DNA from: Flammeovirgaceae bacterium UBA7330
GTDB taxonomy: Bacteria; Bacteroidota; Bacteroidia; Cytophagales; Cyclobacteriaceae
Length of the DNA stretch: 64,000 bases
Assembly (NCBI GenBank): GCA_002471275.1
Contig: DKPQ01000019.1
Span: forward strand, 1-64,000
Direction of reading: 5' to 3'
This document shows positions 10,001-18,175 of this stretch, piece by piece; within the stretch, counting starts at the first letter, position 1; each line of letters starts with the position of its first letter. The translations under genes and the position numbers were made by a program. The notes beneath the pieces were generated by a model, which saw nothing but the letters and a program-made list of their open reading frames with translations, was not told the origin of the DNA and did not search any database.

Positions 10001-13000
10001 AGATAATGCCACCTTAGGGCTTTTAGCATAAATGTCATTAAGTAAGGCTGCTGCAATACCCAGATCGATGGCATGTTTTTTATCCGTAGTGAGTGCCCGA
10101 TAATAATTTACATCTTCCTGGGTGATCGGATTTCCGGGATCATTGGAATTGGCTGTGGTCGCACCTGTGCCTTTTACTGTCAGGTTGCTAAGGAATGCAT
10201 CTCCCGGTATGTCATTGGGATCGTTGAATTCAACCTGGTAGTCCGAATTTGGGACATTGGTAAAAAGGAAACTGCCATCGGGTTTTGTGGTTACCTGCTG
10301 AATTACCATTCCATTGCTTGAAACGAGATTGACCACTTTATTGGCTATTGGGGCCTGGTTGCCTACTAGCAGTAATTTACCTGAAACATTAACCTGGCTG
10401 AAGTTATTTGCCAGTTCATTGGAAATACCTCCTACAGGAGCTTGTTCCGATGTGTTTTTAGCCCTGTTGGCCAGTTGTCCAAAAGTAAGAGACTGATCAT
10501 TGAGAAGTGCGGTTTCAATTTCACTGAGTGCCGACTTCTCTATGGTTGAAAGTCCTGCAATAAGATTCCTGTCTCTCTCGCTGATGCTGTACTCATTTCC
10601 AACACGATTTCCTTTAAGCGCTTCTTTGGCTATACTTCTGCTCCAGATCGCTTTTTCATTCATTGGCAAATGGTCATAATAGGATTGAGCGCTTAGTAAC
10701 AGGGACTTTTCAGTTTCACTGAGTGGAGTACCTGCAAGGTGTTTTGCCAGAATGTTGATATAAGACTTCTGAGCACTGTTCAAACCCGCTACAAAAGAGT
10801 CGTCAGACACCGGAAGGTTGGGGTTGGCGCTGTAAGCTTTGTTTAAAAGATTAGCAGCAATTGACCTGTTAACGGCTGCTTTCTCATCTGGTGACAGGTT
10901 TTCATAGGCACTGATGTTTGCATTTGATATGGTTGTTACTCTGCTTGCCGTAGTACCTGAACCCGGACCCGAGGTCTGATTGTTTTGGGCTGTAGTGGTT
11001 GATCTACCACTTCGTGGGTTGGCAGAAGCTCCTGCTCTCACATCAGAAATCATTGGCCCACGATTAACCAGGTTGGTTGGCTGAGAAACTTCCCTTTCAG
11101 GTAGATAGATATTGTCAGGGCTATCCAACCATGGATCAGCTACCGAGATAAATCGCTTGATGGCACGTTCCTTGTCTTTATCAAATGTGCTGAATAAAGC
11201 CTGATCATTGGCCTTCAGGAAGTTAAACGCCGCTTCGATATCCCGGTTTAGTTTGGCCACTGCCAGTTCATTCTTTTCAAAGTTTACTTCACCCAGATAA
11301 AGGTCAGCCTTTACACTGTTGTTAATGATTTTAGAAAGAATTTTGTCAAGTTGTTGCTTTTGATTGCCACTAAAGGAGGCATAAATGGCTCGATCTTCTT
11401 TGGAGATATTTTTCTCCAAATCATTCACATCATTTAGGATGATACTGGATGCAATGTTATTTAGTGCCTCAAGTTGCCTTGAATCAAGGTTTTGATAGAA
11501 AATACGATCTTCTTCCTTTAACTCAAACTTGGGGTCATCGGCCAAATTGTAAATCTTTTCCTTTATAGAATTGCTGACGACATCCGGGCTGTTTTGATTG
11601 TTTCTCAGGAATAGGTTCTCATTGAAAGCAAGTGCCATATTCTGGATATTCTTCTTCTCACTGATCACCTTATAAGAGAGCTGGTCCACACTTTGCTGTG
11701 ATTGCTGGTCCAGTTTATCGTACGTCTCCATAGGGTAGGTGAAGTCGTGTGCCTGTTTCATCCTGGTAGCGATGATCATGTCCACTTTCTCTTTATCAGA
11801 AACAGGCAATTCTTCGTAGAAATCCGTTTCTTGCTGATCTATGGCAATACTCAATCCAAGACCATCTTCGCGAACATAGGCAGACACGAGATTATCCACA
11901 TGCCGCTTGTCTTCAGAGGTCATGTGTGAGTAAAAGAACTCGTCTTCATCACGGATGGCTTGCAGGTCGTTTTGTGACAGGTTTCTCACCCTGGCATTTA
12001 CTATCCTGTCTATCCTTTCCTGGTCATCTTTACTCAATGAGTTGTAGAATGATAACTGTTCATTGGTAAGTGCCATCTCAATATTGGATACATTTGATGC
12101 CATCAGGTGACTAATGATCTCACTGAGCATCTCATCATTATCAGAATCAAAATCGTAATCATCAGAAAAGAGCGAGTTTCGACCTGCGATGGCCTCGTCA
12201 GACTCAATTTCAGTGATCATATCCTTTTCAGTGGAGATATTGAAGGAGTAGATATCCATCTTGCCTACTCCACCTTTTCTGTTGGAGGAGACATAGCCCT
12301 TATGTTTTCCCATAAAAAAGAACATATCGTCCTTATTGGAGTTGAAAGGAGCTCCTACATTATAGATCTCGGCCTTTTCGAAGGAGGTTCCATCTGCCAG
12401 GTAGATATCGAATCCACCAAAGCTTCTGTGTCCGTCTGAACTGAAATAAAGGGCCCGGTCATTGTGGTCATAAAAAGGAGAGGACTCCGTAAATGGCGTA
12501 TTGATTTGAGCACCAAGGTGTTGTGCTGGTCCCCAGTTTTCATCACCGAATTTCGTACTTAGGTAGATGTCATAACCACCGACACCGCCTTCTCTATCTG
12601 AGCAAAAGAAAAGTGAGTCACCGGAAACAGTGATACAGGCTTGTCTGGAGTTGGAGCCTTGTGCATTGATGTTGGGATTGAGCTTTATGGGATCGGTCCA
12701 TTCTCCTTTTTGGAGTTTAGAGACATATATAAAACAGTTGACCACATTTGTGCTCGCTTCCACACATCTGGTGAAATAGAATTTGGTCCTGTCGTGATTA
12801 AACATCCCGGCAGCATCGTCAAACTTATCATTGACAATGTCAAAATCATCTCTTGTTTTTACTTCTGACCAGTTGTTGCCAACCTTTGAGAACCTGTACA
12901 GGTCATTCCACGACCCTCCAAAAGTACTCTGCCCGGACCCTTTGCCTCCTTTTCTACCGGAAGAAATTACGATTGTAGAGTCATTGAGATAAGTTGAAGG

Positions 13001-13546
13001 AGCAGAATCCATATCTTCACTGTTCACGGGTTTGGGAAGTATGCTAAATTGATGTTCCGGCTGTGCAATAGAGATTTCATTCAATGCAATCAAAGTACCT
13101 TCCCGTTCTATCCTGGCTTGCTCGTAATAGTGGCGATACCTCGGATCTTCATGTTGATCTTTTTCTTTTAGCAGTAGCATAAACTCCTCAAAATTCTCAA
13201 GGGCTTCCTGATAGTCACCATTGAGTTTTTTCATCAATGGGTAATAGTAAGCGGCCAGGATAAACCTCCCATCATTGCGTCGTTTTACTTTCAGATAATA
13301 ACCTTCTGCCATCTCGTAGTCCAGTATAGCCCGATAGGATTCGGCTATCTTGTATTGTGCGGCTATGTTATTATCATCTTTTTCCAGAACAGCTTTATAA
13401 ACACCAATGGCACTTTGATGATCGTTGGCCTCTGCATATTTGTCACCCATCTCTATGAGAAGGGTGATAGGCTGACCAATCACCATTAAAGGAATCGAAA
13501 GAAGTAGGAAGACTGCTAATAGATAGTGTTTTGACATTTTACCCAT
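7019..13546 (-). CDS. Giant PorE-like TPR-PD40-CRD-OmpA-LysM protein
   Basis: About 2175 aa from the ATG at 13546; a TTG at 13552 is in frame, and another ATG lies at 13537, directly after the upstream stop. Layout by residue: signal peptide 1-25, no lipobox Cys; TPR-like helices ~30-90; WD40-like PD40 propeller ~175-440 (SGRKGGKGSG, CSDREGGVGGYDIY, SSDGHRSFGGFDIY, SSNRKGGVGKMDIY); a helical repeat region ~480-830; four tandem helical+CRD modules ~875-1915; OmpA domain ~1945-2050 (IYYDFNDYQLRPEA, HTDAIGDHQYNDQLS, RRVEV); two LysM ~2065-2115 and ~2125-2175. TPR-PD40-CRD-OmpA is the architecture of T9SS protein PorE, normally far shorter and a lipoprotein. OmpA plus LysM implies peptidoglycan binding. 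It follows the TPR-CHAT gene with an 8-nt overlap and faces the PorP/SprF gene. Confidence 0.85.
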   Translation of the reverse strand: MGKMSKHYLLAVFLLLSIPLMVIGQPITLLIEMGDKYAEANDHQSAIGVYKAVLEKDDNNIAAQYKIAESYRAILDYEMAEGYYLKVKRRNDGRFILAAYYYPLMKKLNGDYQEALENFEEFMLLLKEKDQHEDPRYRHYYEQARIEREGTLIALNEISIAQPEHQFSILPKPVNSEDMDSAPSTYLNDSTIVISSGRKGGKGSGQSTFGGSWNDLYRFSKVGNNWSEVKTRDDFDIVNDKFDDAAGMFNHDRTKFYFTRCVEASTNVVNCFIYVSKLQKGEWTDPIKLNPNINAQGSNSRQACITVSGDSLFFCSDREGGVGGYDIYLSTKFGDENWGPAQHLGAQINTPFTESSPFYDHNDRALYFSSDGHRSFGGFDIYLADGTSFEKAEIYNVGAPFNSNKDDMFFFMGKHKGYVSSNRKGGVGKMDIYSFNISTEKDMITEIESDEAIAGRNSLFSDDYDFDSDNDEMLSEIISHLMASNVSNIEMALTNEQLSFYNSLSKDDQERIDRIVNARVRNLSQNDLQAIRDEDEFFYSHMTSEDKRHVDNLVSAYVREDGLGLSIAIDQQETDFYEELPVSDKEKVDMIIATRMKQAHDFTYPMETYDKLDQQSQQSVDQLSYKVISEKKNIQNMALAFNENLFLRNNQNSPDVVSNSIKEKIYNLADDPKFELKEEDRIFYQNLDSRQLEALNNIASSIILNDVNDLEKNISKEDRAIYASFSGNQKQQLDKILSKIINNSVKADLYLGEVNFEKNELAVAKLNRDIEAAFNFLKANDQALFSTFDKDKERAIKRFISVADPWLDSPDNIYLPEREVSQPTNLVNRGPMISDVRAGASANPRSGRSTTTAQNNQTSGPGSGTTASRVTTISNANISAYENLSPDEKAAVNRSIAANLLNKAYSANPNLPVSDDSFVAGLNSAQKSYINILAKHLAGTPLSETEKSLLLSAQSYYDHLPMNEKAIWSRSIAKEALKGNRVGNEYSISERDRNLIAGLSTIEKSALSEIETALLNDQSLTFGQLANRAKNTSEQAPVGGISNELANNFSQVNVSGKLLLVGNQAPIANKVVNLVSSNGMVIQQVTTKPDGSFLFTNVPNSDYQVEFNDPNDIPGDAFLSNLTVKGTGATTANSNDPGNPITQEDVNYYRALTTDKKHAIDLGIAAALLNDIYAKSPKVALSDQTYFNTLSEREQEYIRILAKDLNGDPIQESEYLLKATADSYYTHLIPVEQPFWNRLIAAEALKNNKNGNQFAVSAKYQAILDGLSYAEKNIYERIKTARSLSEPMFGEELNAGAELLSTIPQNTMRNVREINGRLASVKSDIPVANQPVVLMDANNNVVSLSRTDSNGQFTFDNVTEGEYTVKMGEGFDEGAQHTYVNRLVLKDGQGNVLLSTPESSQPRAQSNLLTADVTFYNTINPQTRKAIDRSIAAEYLTNAYQQNPSLISQDEKSYKSLSKQEQEYIEVLVKDLKGETPGKNEVITRAIAYSYLRQLPESERNVWARLVSKEAFNNTKSGYTYQPSAADRKLIDNLSAYEEGIYNRIKEARIATGILVDGTVTSDETKNALLKLPEATASAAEMVEVSGNISNTQKGNISNVPLALQDADGNIVARTTTGSKGQFTFDRTTPGTYTIIPVNPGSTKNTYVSNLAMKNVRTDNILATNEQVADVSPTLLTPETIRTYENLSRAEQKQIDRLIAFEYIVDAYRKNPSLKSADGQAVKGLNSQEEKYVKVLTMDLQGKELTQAEQQLLSTAYSYYYNLAPSRKATLNRIISDEIFGDGKQSGNYRLASNDASFKNTMNTSTRQMYENIKAFRFNNDRVLSENLEVESRDIGDRQVILNLPSYTNQEYSRLTVTGKLINSETGQPESTKSLRVVDQSGVMIARTFSGSDGTFKFNQIRAGNYHIELEHPSQAGAHKDSYFVKDLEITGTHGMTHAHQRTFNIYYDFNDYQLRPEAKRSLMDLVEVAKRQELYVELKAHTDAIGDHQYNDQLSGKRGVAAMDFLRQYGLSADNITLTSYGKSDPIAPNNDEYGRQFNRRVEVIMKSHDPINYHPPTIYLIRPKATLYSISKNFNMSIEEVMRLNGLTEASLHAYKPLRIKNPMGYRPNLDMLVELNESVSVGNSFKYTVKAGENVTTIAEKFNLPEELVLEMNDLTSLKVNKGQVLNIYVRF
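7810..10925 (-). repeat. Four tandem helical+CRD modules in PorE-like protein
   Basis: The module of roughly 260-270 residues begins with a motif such as YENLSPDEKAAVNRSIAAN, FYNTINPQTRKAIDRSIAAE or YENLSRAEQKQIDRLIAFE. It continues through SYYDHLPMNEKAIWSRSIA-type helices and closes with a carboxypeptidase-regulatory-like beta domain (QVTTKPDGSFLFTNVP, SRTDSNGQFTFDNVTEGEY, TTGSKGQFTFDRTTPGTY, FSGSDGTFKFNQIRAGNY). Module starts are near nt 10920, 10110, 9300 and 8510. Shorter copies of the same helical motif (FYNSLSKDDQERIDRIV, FYSHMTSEDKRHVDNLV) run upstream to about nt 12070. Confidence 0.8.
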
Positions 13547-16500
13547 GACCAACTAGTATAAAAGATCCCCAAATAAGAGGGTTTGGATAATTTTTTCTTA
13601 AGGCTACTTGTGCCTGATAAAGTGATTCGGCGATGTTGTTGCTTTTCAGATAGTTTTCATAAAAGCTGTTCATCAATTCCTGGGTAGCTTTATCATCCAC
13701 TTTTACCAGACTGGTAATCAAATATTTTGTACCTGCAACAAGAAATGCGCGTTGCAAGCCATACACACCCTCTCCGTTTTCTACATCCCCGAGGCCGGTT
13801 TCGCAGGCAGATAGAATGACCAGTTCGGTCCCGTCCAGGTTTAGGTTCATGGCCTCGTACGAACTAAGGATACCATCACTGAAATTCACCTGGTTACTAC
13901 CATTAGCATAGGCAGAAAGTGAAGTAGCAGCACCTTGTAAGAATAGCCCTGATTTGAAGAGGGGGTTGTCGGTATTTAGCACTCTCTTCAGTGCGCTGTT
14001 CTTATCAGAAAAGTATCCATGTGTGGCTATATGTAATATCGTGGGACTGTTGACCTCTTTAATACGGGCTTCGGTAGCATTGTCACCTTTGTAGAGGGTC
14101 GTTTGCCATTTTTTGGCACTTAGATCCTTAGCGGCAATGTTGATTTCTGTTTCTGACCCTGGCAGCTGATCAAGCGCAAAGGTCCTCTCGCTTGCCGTTC
14201 CGAAGTTTGGATTTCCAAAAAATACCGCATCATTGGCAGATTTATTTGTTGATCCCTTAACGACATCCTCACAGTTGGTGATGAAGCTGACATAGTACTT
14301 GTCGATAAGATAGGTGTTGTCTGGTAGCTTAAAGGTATTCGGATTGATCTTATAAAAAATACCATCTGGTGACATGTAAAGCTTTTTTGTTCCGCTCAGG
14401 TGCTTATCAATCCGCTCCCACACCAGCTTATATGAGGCAGATTCTTCAAATTGAAACTGCAAAGCATTTTTATAGGCTGCATATAGCTTCTCTTCCAACT
14501 GAACACCGTTTTCTATGAGCTCGTATTCTGGTATTGTACTATTTGGTTTTAGTATGATTACCAAATAGGAGAGTGCATCACTAAAGCCAAAGACATGAGA
14601 ATCTCCCCGGGTGCCGGATACGAAATCCCTGATCCTGATGATCTCAATCACACTTTCATCCGGTTTGAGGTTTTTCTGTACTTTTTTCCAGGTCACCTTA
14701 TCATTTCTGATAAAGGAAGAGAACTGCTGTGAACTCAACATGATATTCTTCTCCATGTTTTCCACGCTGTCTTCAAGTACATCCAGGTTAATCTTATAAT
14801 CCTCTAGTCGGGCTTTACCCACCTGGTAATAGCTTGCCAATTTGGTTTTTAGATCTTTCCATTGGATATAAGTAGCCATCAGTTCATGATTACCACTTTT
14901 GCTAATGCTTTTTTGCAACTTTTCTCCTGATGAAAACAGGATGGCCTTGGTTTGGATTTGATTATTTAATACCTCGGTGATTAGCTCAGGCTTCTTTTCC
15001 AGTAACCGGATCACCACAAAGTTGTATCGTTCGATATCATCACGTACATCCTGATAAAACAGCTCTTTTTCTCTTTCGGTAAGGACCGGGAAAATACTGG
15101 TGATCTGATCAATCTGAATGGCGATGGCGTCTCGGAAATATTGTTCTGCACGTTCAAGGTCTCCCTGGGCAAAATAATGAAGTCCGATATTTTCAAGTGA
15201 TCGCGAATAAGAAGGATGGTTTACCCCCAATCGATCTTTCTTGATAACTACGGATTCAAGATAGTAGTTGATCGCTTTATCGGGCTGCCCCATGGCTGAA
15301 TAAAGAATTCCAAGGTTATTCAACGTGGTAGCATAATCAGGATGGTTCTTGCCATAAACCTGCTCATCGATCTTCAATACCTCCAGGTAATATTGTTCGG
15401 CAGTGCTGTAGTTACCCAGGATCCTTTCCGTACTGGCCAGGTTATTTAAAGCATCTGCATAGCTAGGATGCCTTCTTCCATATCTTTTTTCATAAACAGG
15501 CAAGGCCTCAACAAATAAAGCTTTTGCAGCCTCAAACTGACCTTTCCTTTTATATATGACAGCCAGGTTGTTGATTGAAGTGGCATAATATTGATTGTCT
15601 GTCCCCAGGTGATCGATGCAAATGCTGTGGACTTCACTAAAGTATTCCTCTGCGCGATCCATATTGCCAAGGTCCTGATACAATATGCCAAGGTCATTCA
15701 ATGTTTCTACCAATAAGTGCTCCGGCAGGTTAGGGATACTCTTCTTGAGATCCATGGTCTTGAGAAGCACCCTTTCTGCTTCAGCGTAGTTTCCTTCCGC
15801 CTCATAAAACATCCCCAGGCTTTCGAGAGACTCCGCATAGTCAATTTGGTAGTTTACCCCCAGGTTTTCATAGATGCTAGTAGATGTTTGCAGGTATTCC
15901 CTTGCCTTGGCAATATTGCCATTTTTTATCATGATCCTACCCAGGTGATTGCAAACCTCTGCATATTCTGGTGTATTTTCATCGTGGATCTTTTCGATCA
16001 GGTCATGTGATTTGGTGAAATAATCAATGGCCAGGTCATAGTATCCTACCTCTTCAAATAGGATCCCCAATTTACCTTGGGCAGAGGCATATTCATAGGA
16101 TTGTTGACCATAGGCTTGTGCTGCCTCATCTATGGATTTAATGAGGAAGTCCCTGGCTTTATCATATTCTCCTTCCTCGATCATCACAGATCCGAGGTTT
16201 TGATAGGTGAAGGTTAGGTCTTTTTTATCAATGATGGGATCCGAAAGGTAAATTCTTAAGGCATCCTCCAGATTTTTTCTGGCCAGATCATATTTTTTGA
16301 TTTTGATATAGGCAAAGCCAATGTTGTTGTGAAGGTTAGCCTTTTGCACAGAAGACAACTGACCTGAGAGAGAAGGGTTGCTAAAAATGCTATTGATTTC
16401 ATTGATACCTGAAAGGATATCATTTCTATCCATCAGATTATCAACCTTTTGCAACCGGGCGTCTAGTCCCTGGGAAAAAAGTACATGTGATGCTAAGAAA

Positions 16501-16547
16501 AATAAAATCAGAGTGCAACCTCTACAAAGTAATTGCAAACTATTCAT
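13539..16547 (-). CDS. Secreted TPR-CHAT protease-like protein
   Basis: 1002 aa. An N-terminal signal peptide (LILFFLASHVLFSQG) predicts export. Residues ~30-480 are tandem tetratricopeptide repeats of the kinesin-light-chain/TPR_12 kind (for example YATTLNNLGILYSAMGQPDKA). A helical linker follows, then a CHAT domain over the last ~300 residues. The caspase-like dyad is intact: His843 in HIATHG and Cys915 in SACETGLGD, and the domain closes with PLIWGSFILVGHG. CHAT domains are clan CD cysteine proteases that often act as switches with TPR sensor regions. Most described systems are cytoplasmic, so an exported one beside a PorE-like protein is unusual. The substrate cannot be read from sequence; neighbouring surface proteins are candidates by context. 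Confidence 0.88.
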   Translation of the reverse strand: MNSLQLLCRGCTLILFFLASHVLFSQGLDARLQKVDNLMDRNDILSGINEINSIFSNPSLSGQLSSVQKANLHNNIGFAYIKIKKYDLARKNLEDALRIYLSDPIIDKKDLTFTYQNLGSVMIEEGEYDKARDFLIKSIDEAAQAYGQQSYEYASAQGKLGILFEEVGYYDLAIDYFTKSHDLIEKIHDENTPEYAEVCNHLGRIMIKNGNIAKAREYLQTSTSIYENLGVNYQIDYAESLESLGMFYEAEGNYAEAERVLLKTMDLKKSIPNLPEHLLVETLNDLGILYQDLGNMDRAEEYFSEVHSICIDHLGTDNQYYATSINNLAVIYKRKGQFEAAKALFVEALPVYEKRYGRRHPSYADALNNLASTERILGNYSTAEQYYLEVLKIDEQVYGKNHPDYATTLNNLGILYSAMGQPDKAINYYLESVVIKKDRLGVNHPSYSRSLENIGLHYFAQGDLERAEQYFRDAIAIQIDQITSIFPVLTEREKELFYQDVRDDIERYNFVVIRLLEKKPELITEVLNNQIQTKAILFSSGEKLQKSISKSGNHELMATYIQWKDLKTKLASYYQVGKARLEDYKINLDVLEDSVENMEKNIMLSSQQFSSFIRNDKVTWKKVQKNLKPDESVIEIIRIRDFVSGTRGDSHVFGFSDALSYLVIILKPNSTIPEYELIENGVQLEEKLYAAYKNALQFQFEESASYKLVWERIDKHLSGTKKLYMSPDGIFYKINPNTFKLPDNTYLIDKYYVSFITNCEDVVKGSTNKSANDAVFFGNPNFGTASERTFALDQLPGSETEINIAAKDLSAKKWQTTLYKGDNATEARIKEVNSPTILHIATHGYFSDKNSALKRVLNTDNPLFKSGLFLQGAATSLSAYANGSNQVNFSDGILSSYEAMNLNLDGTELVILSACETGLGDVENGEGVYGLQRAFLVAGTKYLITSLVKVDDKATQELMNSFYENYLKSNNIAESLYQAQVALRKNYPNPLIWGSFILVGHG

Positions 16548-16549
16548 AC

Positions 16550-16584
16550 TATAATTGACGGTATTGGTGGAAACTACAATTATA
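16550..16584. promoter_or_regulatory. Inverted repeat before the CHAT gene
   Basis: TATAATTG (16550-16557) and CAATTATA (16577-16584) form 8-bp arms 19 nt apart, directly upstream of the CHAT start codon. This is the divergent 203-nt region between the CHAT gene and the TIM-barrel gene. It could be an operator or a 5' leader hairpin. AT-rich arms of this size can arise by chance. Confidence 0.3.
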
Positions 16585-16750
16585 CCCTAAATATTGCCAA
16601 AATTATTCACAATGGCAGAATAGAAATATCATTAATTCATAAATTACTACAGAAATTACGCATATATCAATTGCCCCGACTATCCTTTGTATAGCCTGCT
16701 ATTTATCAATTATTTAATACCTTTTGCCTATATTCAAATTTAACTCAATA

Positions 16751-17617
16751 ATGAAAAGAAAAGAAGCCCTTAAAATATTGTCTGGTGGTTCTCTTGGTTT
16801 GGGATTATATCCTTTAGCCAATGCTCAATCTAAAACAACGGAAAAATTGGAATTAAAAGGTAACATCAATCATGCTGTTTGTAAATGGTGCTACAGGGAT
16901 ATCCCTTTAAAAGAATTTACTCTGGCTTGCAAAGAGATGGGTATCTCCGGAATAGATCTTTTGGGTGCGGATGACTGGAAAACCGTCATGGATATAGGGT
17001 TAGCATGCTCAATGGGTACACCCAAAGATTCCAGTATCGAGCAGGGACTCAATGATCCAAAAAATCATGAACGACTGACAAAGAATTTCATAGAAGCCAT
17101 TGATAGGGCAGCAGATGCAGGTGTGGAGAAGATCATCGTTTTTTCCGGTAATAGAAATGATATTTCCGATGAAGAAGGATTGGAAAATTGTGCCGTTGGA
17201 ATTGAGAAGGCCTTGAAAGTCGCGGAGAAGAAAAATATTTTATTGGTGATGGAGCTTTTAAATAGCAAGGTAAATCACCCTGACTATCAATGTGATCATA
17301 CGGAATGGGGAGTGAAACTGGCAAAGAAAATCGGATCTCCCAATTTCAAATTGCTCTATGATATCTACCACATGCAGATCATGGAAGGGGACGTGATCCG
17401 GACAATCAGAGACAATCACGAGTATATTGCTCATTACCACACGGGGGGTGTTCCCGGCAGAAATGAAATTGACGAAACACAGGAATTATACTACCCGGCG
17501 ATCATGAAGGCTATACTTGAAACTGGGTATACTGGCTACGTAGCACAGGAATTCATCCCCAAAAAGGATGATAAACTGGCATCATTAAAGGCAGGTGTGA
17601 TGATTTGTGATGTATAA
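16751..17617 (+). CDS. Hydroxypyruvate isomerase-like TIM-barrel protein
   Basis: 288 aa from the ATG at 16751; a TTG nine codons upstream is less likely because MKRKEALKIL begins a normal signal sequence. The N-terminus (GGSLGLGLYPLANAQ) is a Sec- or Tat-like leader, so the enzyme is probably periplasmic. The rest is a xylose-isomerase-like (AP endonuclease 2 fold) barrel: VMELLNS, LLYDIYHMQI, HYHTGGVPGRNEID and VAQEFIP supply the Glu, Asp/His, His and Glu metal-ligand positions typical of Hyi and related sugar epimerases/isomerases. Family members often accompany DUF1080 and Gfo/Idh/MocA proteins in Bacteroidota, and both lie a few kilobases downstream. The precise substrate is unknown; a keto-sugar step fits the context. 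Confidence 0.78.
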   Translation: MKRKEALKILSGGSLGLGLYPLANAQSKTTEKLELKGNINHAVCKWCYRDIPLKEFTLACKEMGISGIDLLGADDWKTVMDIGLACSMGTPKDSSIEQGLNDPKNHERLTKNFIEAIDRAADAGVEKIIVFSGNRNDISDEEGLENCAVGIEKALKVAEKKNILLVMELLNSKVNHPDYQCDHTEWGVKLAKKIGSPNFKLLYDIYHMQIMEGDVIRTIRDNHEYIAHYHTGGVPGRNEIDETQELYYPAIMKAILETGYTGYVAQEFIPKKDDKLASLKAGVMICDV

Positions 17618-17644
17618 TCATCAGGTTTAGTTAAATTTATCCAC

Positions 17645-18175
17645 ATGTTGCGCCAGCTAGAACTATTGACAGGGCTAATAGCATGTCTGTTGATGCAGGG
17701 TTGTTATGGGTTGGAGACAGATATTTCTAAAAAGCTCGATTATCCACTTACCTTATTTTCCTCTGATTCATTTATTGCATCAGCTGATAGCCTGATTAAT
17801 ATTCCCGGCCATGATGAGATTGATGATTATGTGGATTATGCAGTATATCCTGATCCATTTACTGTCAATGAAGTCAGTTACAGAATTAAAAATATCGGTC
17901 TGACCAATACAGCTGAGACAGTTAATATTGAGGCATTCTATCGAAATGCTTCATTAGATACCCTTTCATTGTTTCAATTAAGTGATGTGCCCTTAGTGGT
18001 GGGTGACAGGGTGGTAGTCCCTGTGAGTACCACGCATTTAAGCGCTATCACCAGTCTCGTGAATAATCAATCGACGTTTCTGATGATGGTGGAAACAACC
18101 GGAGACACTCAATTGATTGATTTTACCCTGAGCATTTATTTTGATACCACAATAGCCATAGATTATGACTTATAG
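17645..18175 (+). CDS. Predicted lipoprotein of unknown function
   Basis: 176 aa. The start MLRQLELLTGLIACLLMQGC is a lipoprotein signal peptide with lipobox LMQGC. The mature part is acidic and beta-rich with no recognisable domain; positively charged residues are few after the first 30. It follows the TIM-barrel gene by 27 nt and overlaps the next gene by 11 nt, so it is probably co-translated with that outer-membrane-like protein and may partner it. I do not recognise a family. Confidence 0.7.
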   Translation: MLRQLELLTGLIACLLMQGCYGLETDISKKLDYPLTLFSSDSFIASADSLINIPGHDEIDDYVDYAVYPDPFTVNEVSYRIKNIGLTNTAETVNIEAFYRNASLDTLSLFQLSDVPLVVGDRVVVPVSTTHLSAITSLVNNQSTFLMMVETTGDTQLIDFTLSIYFDTTIAIDYDL

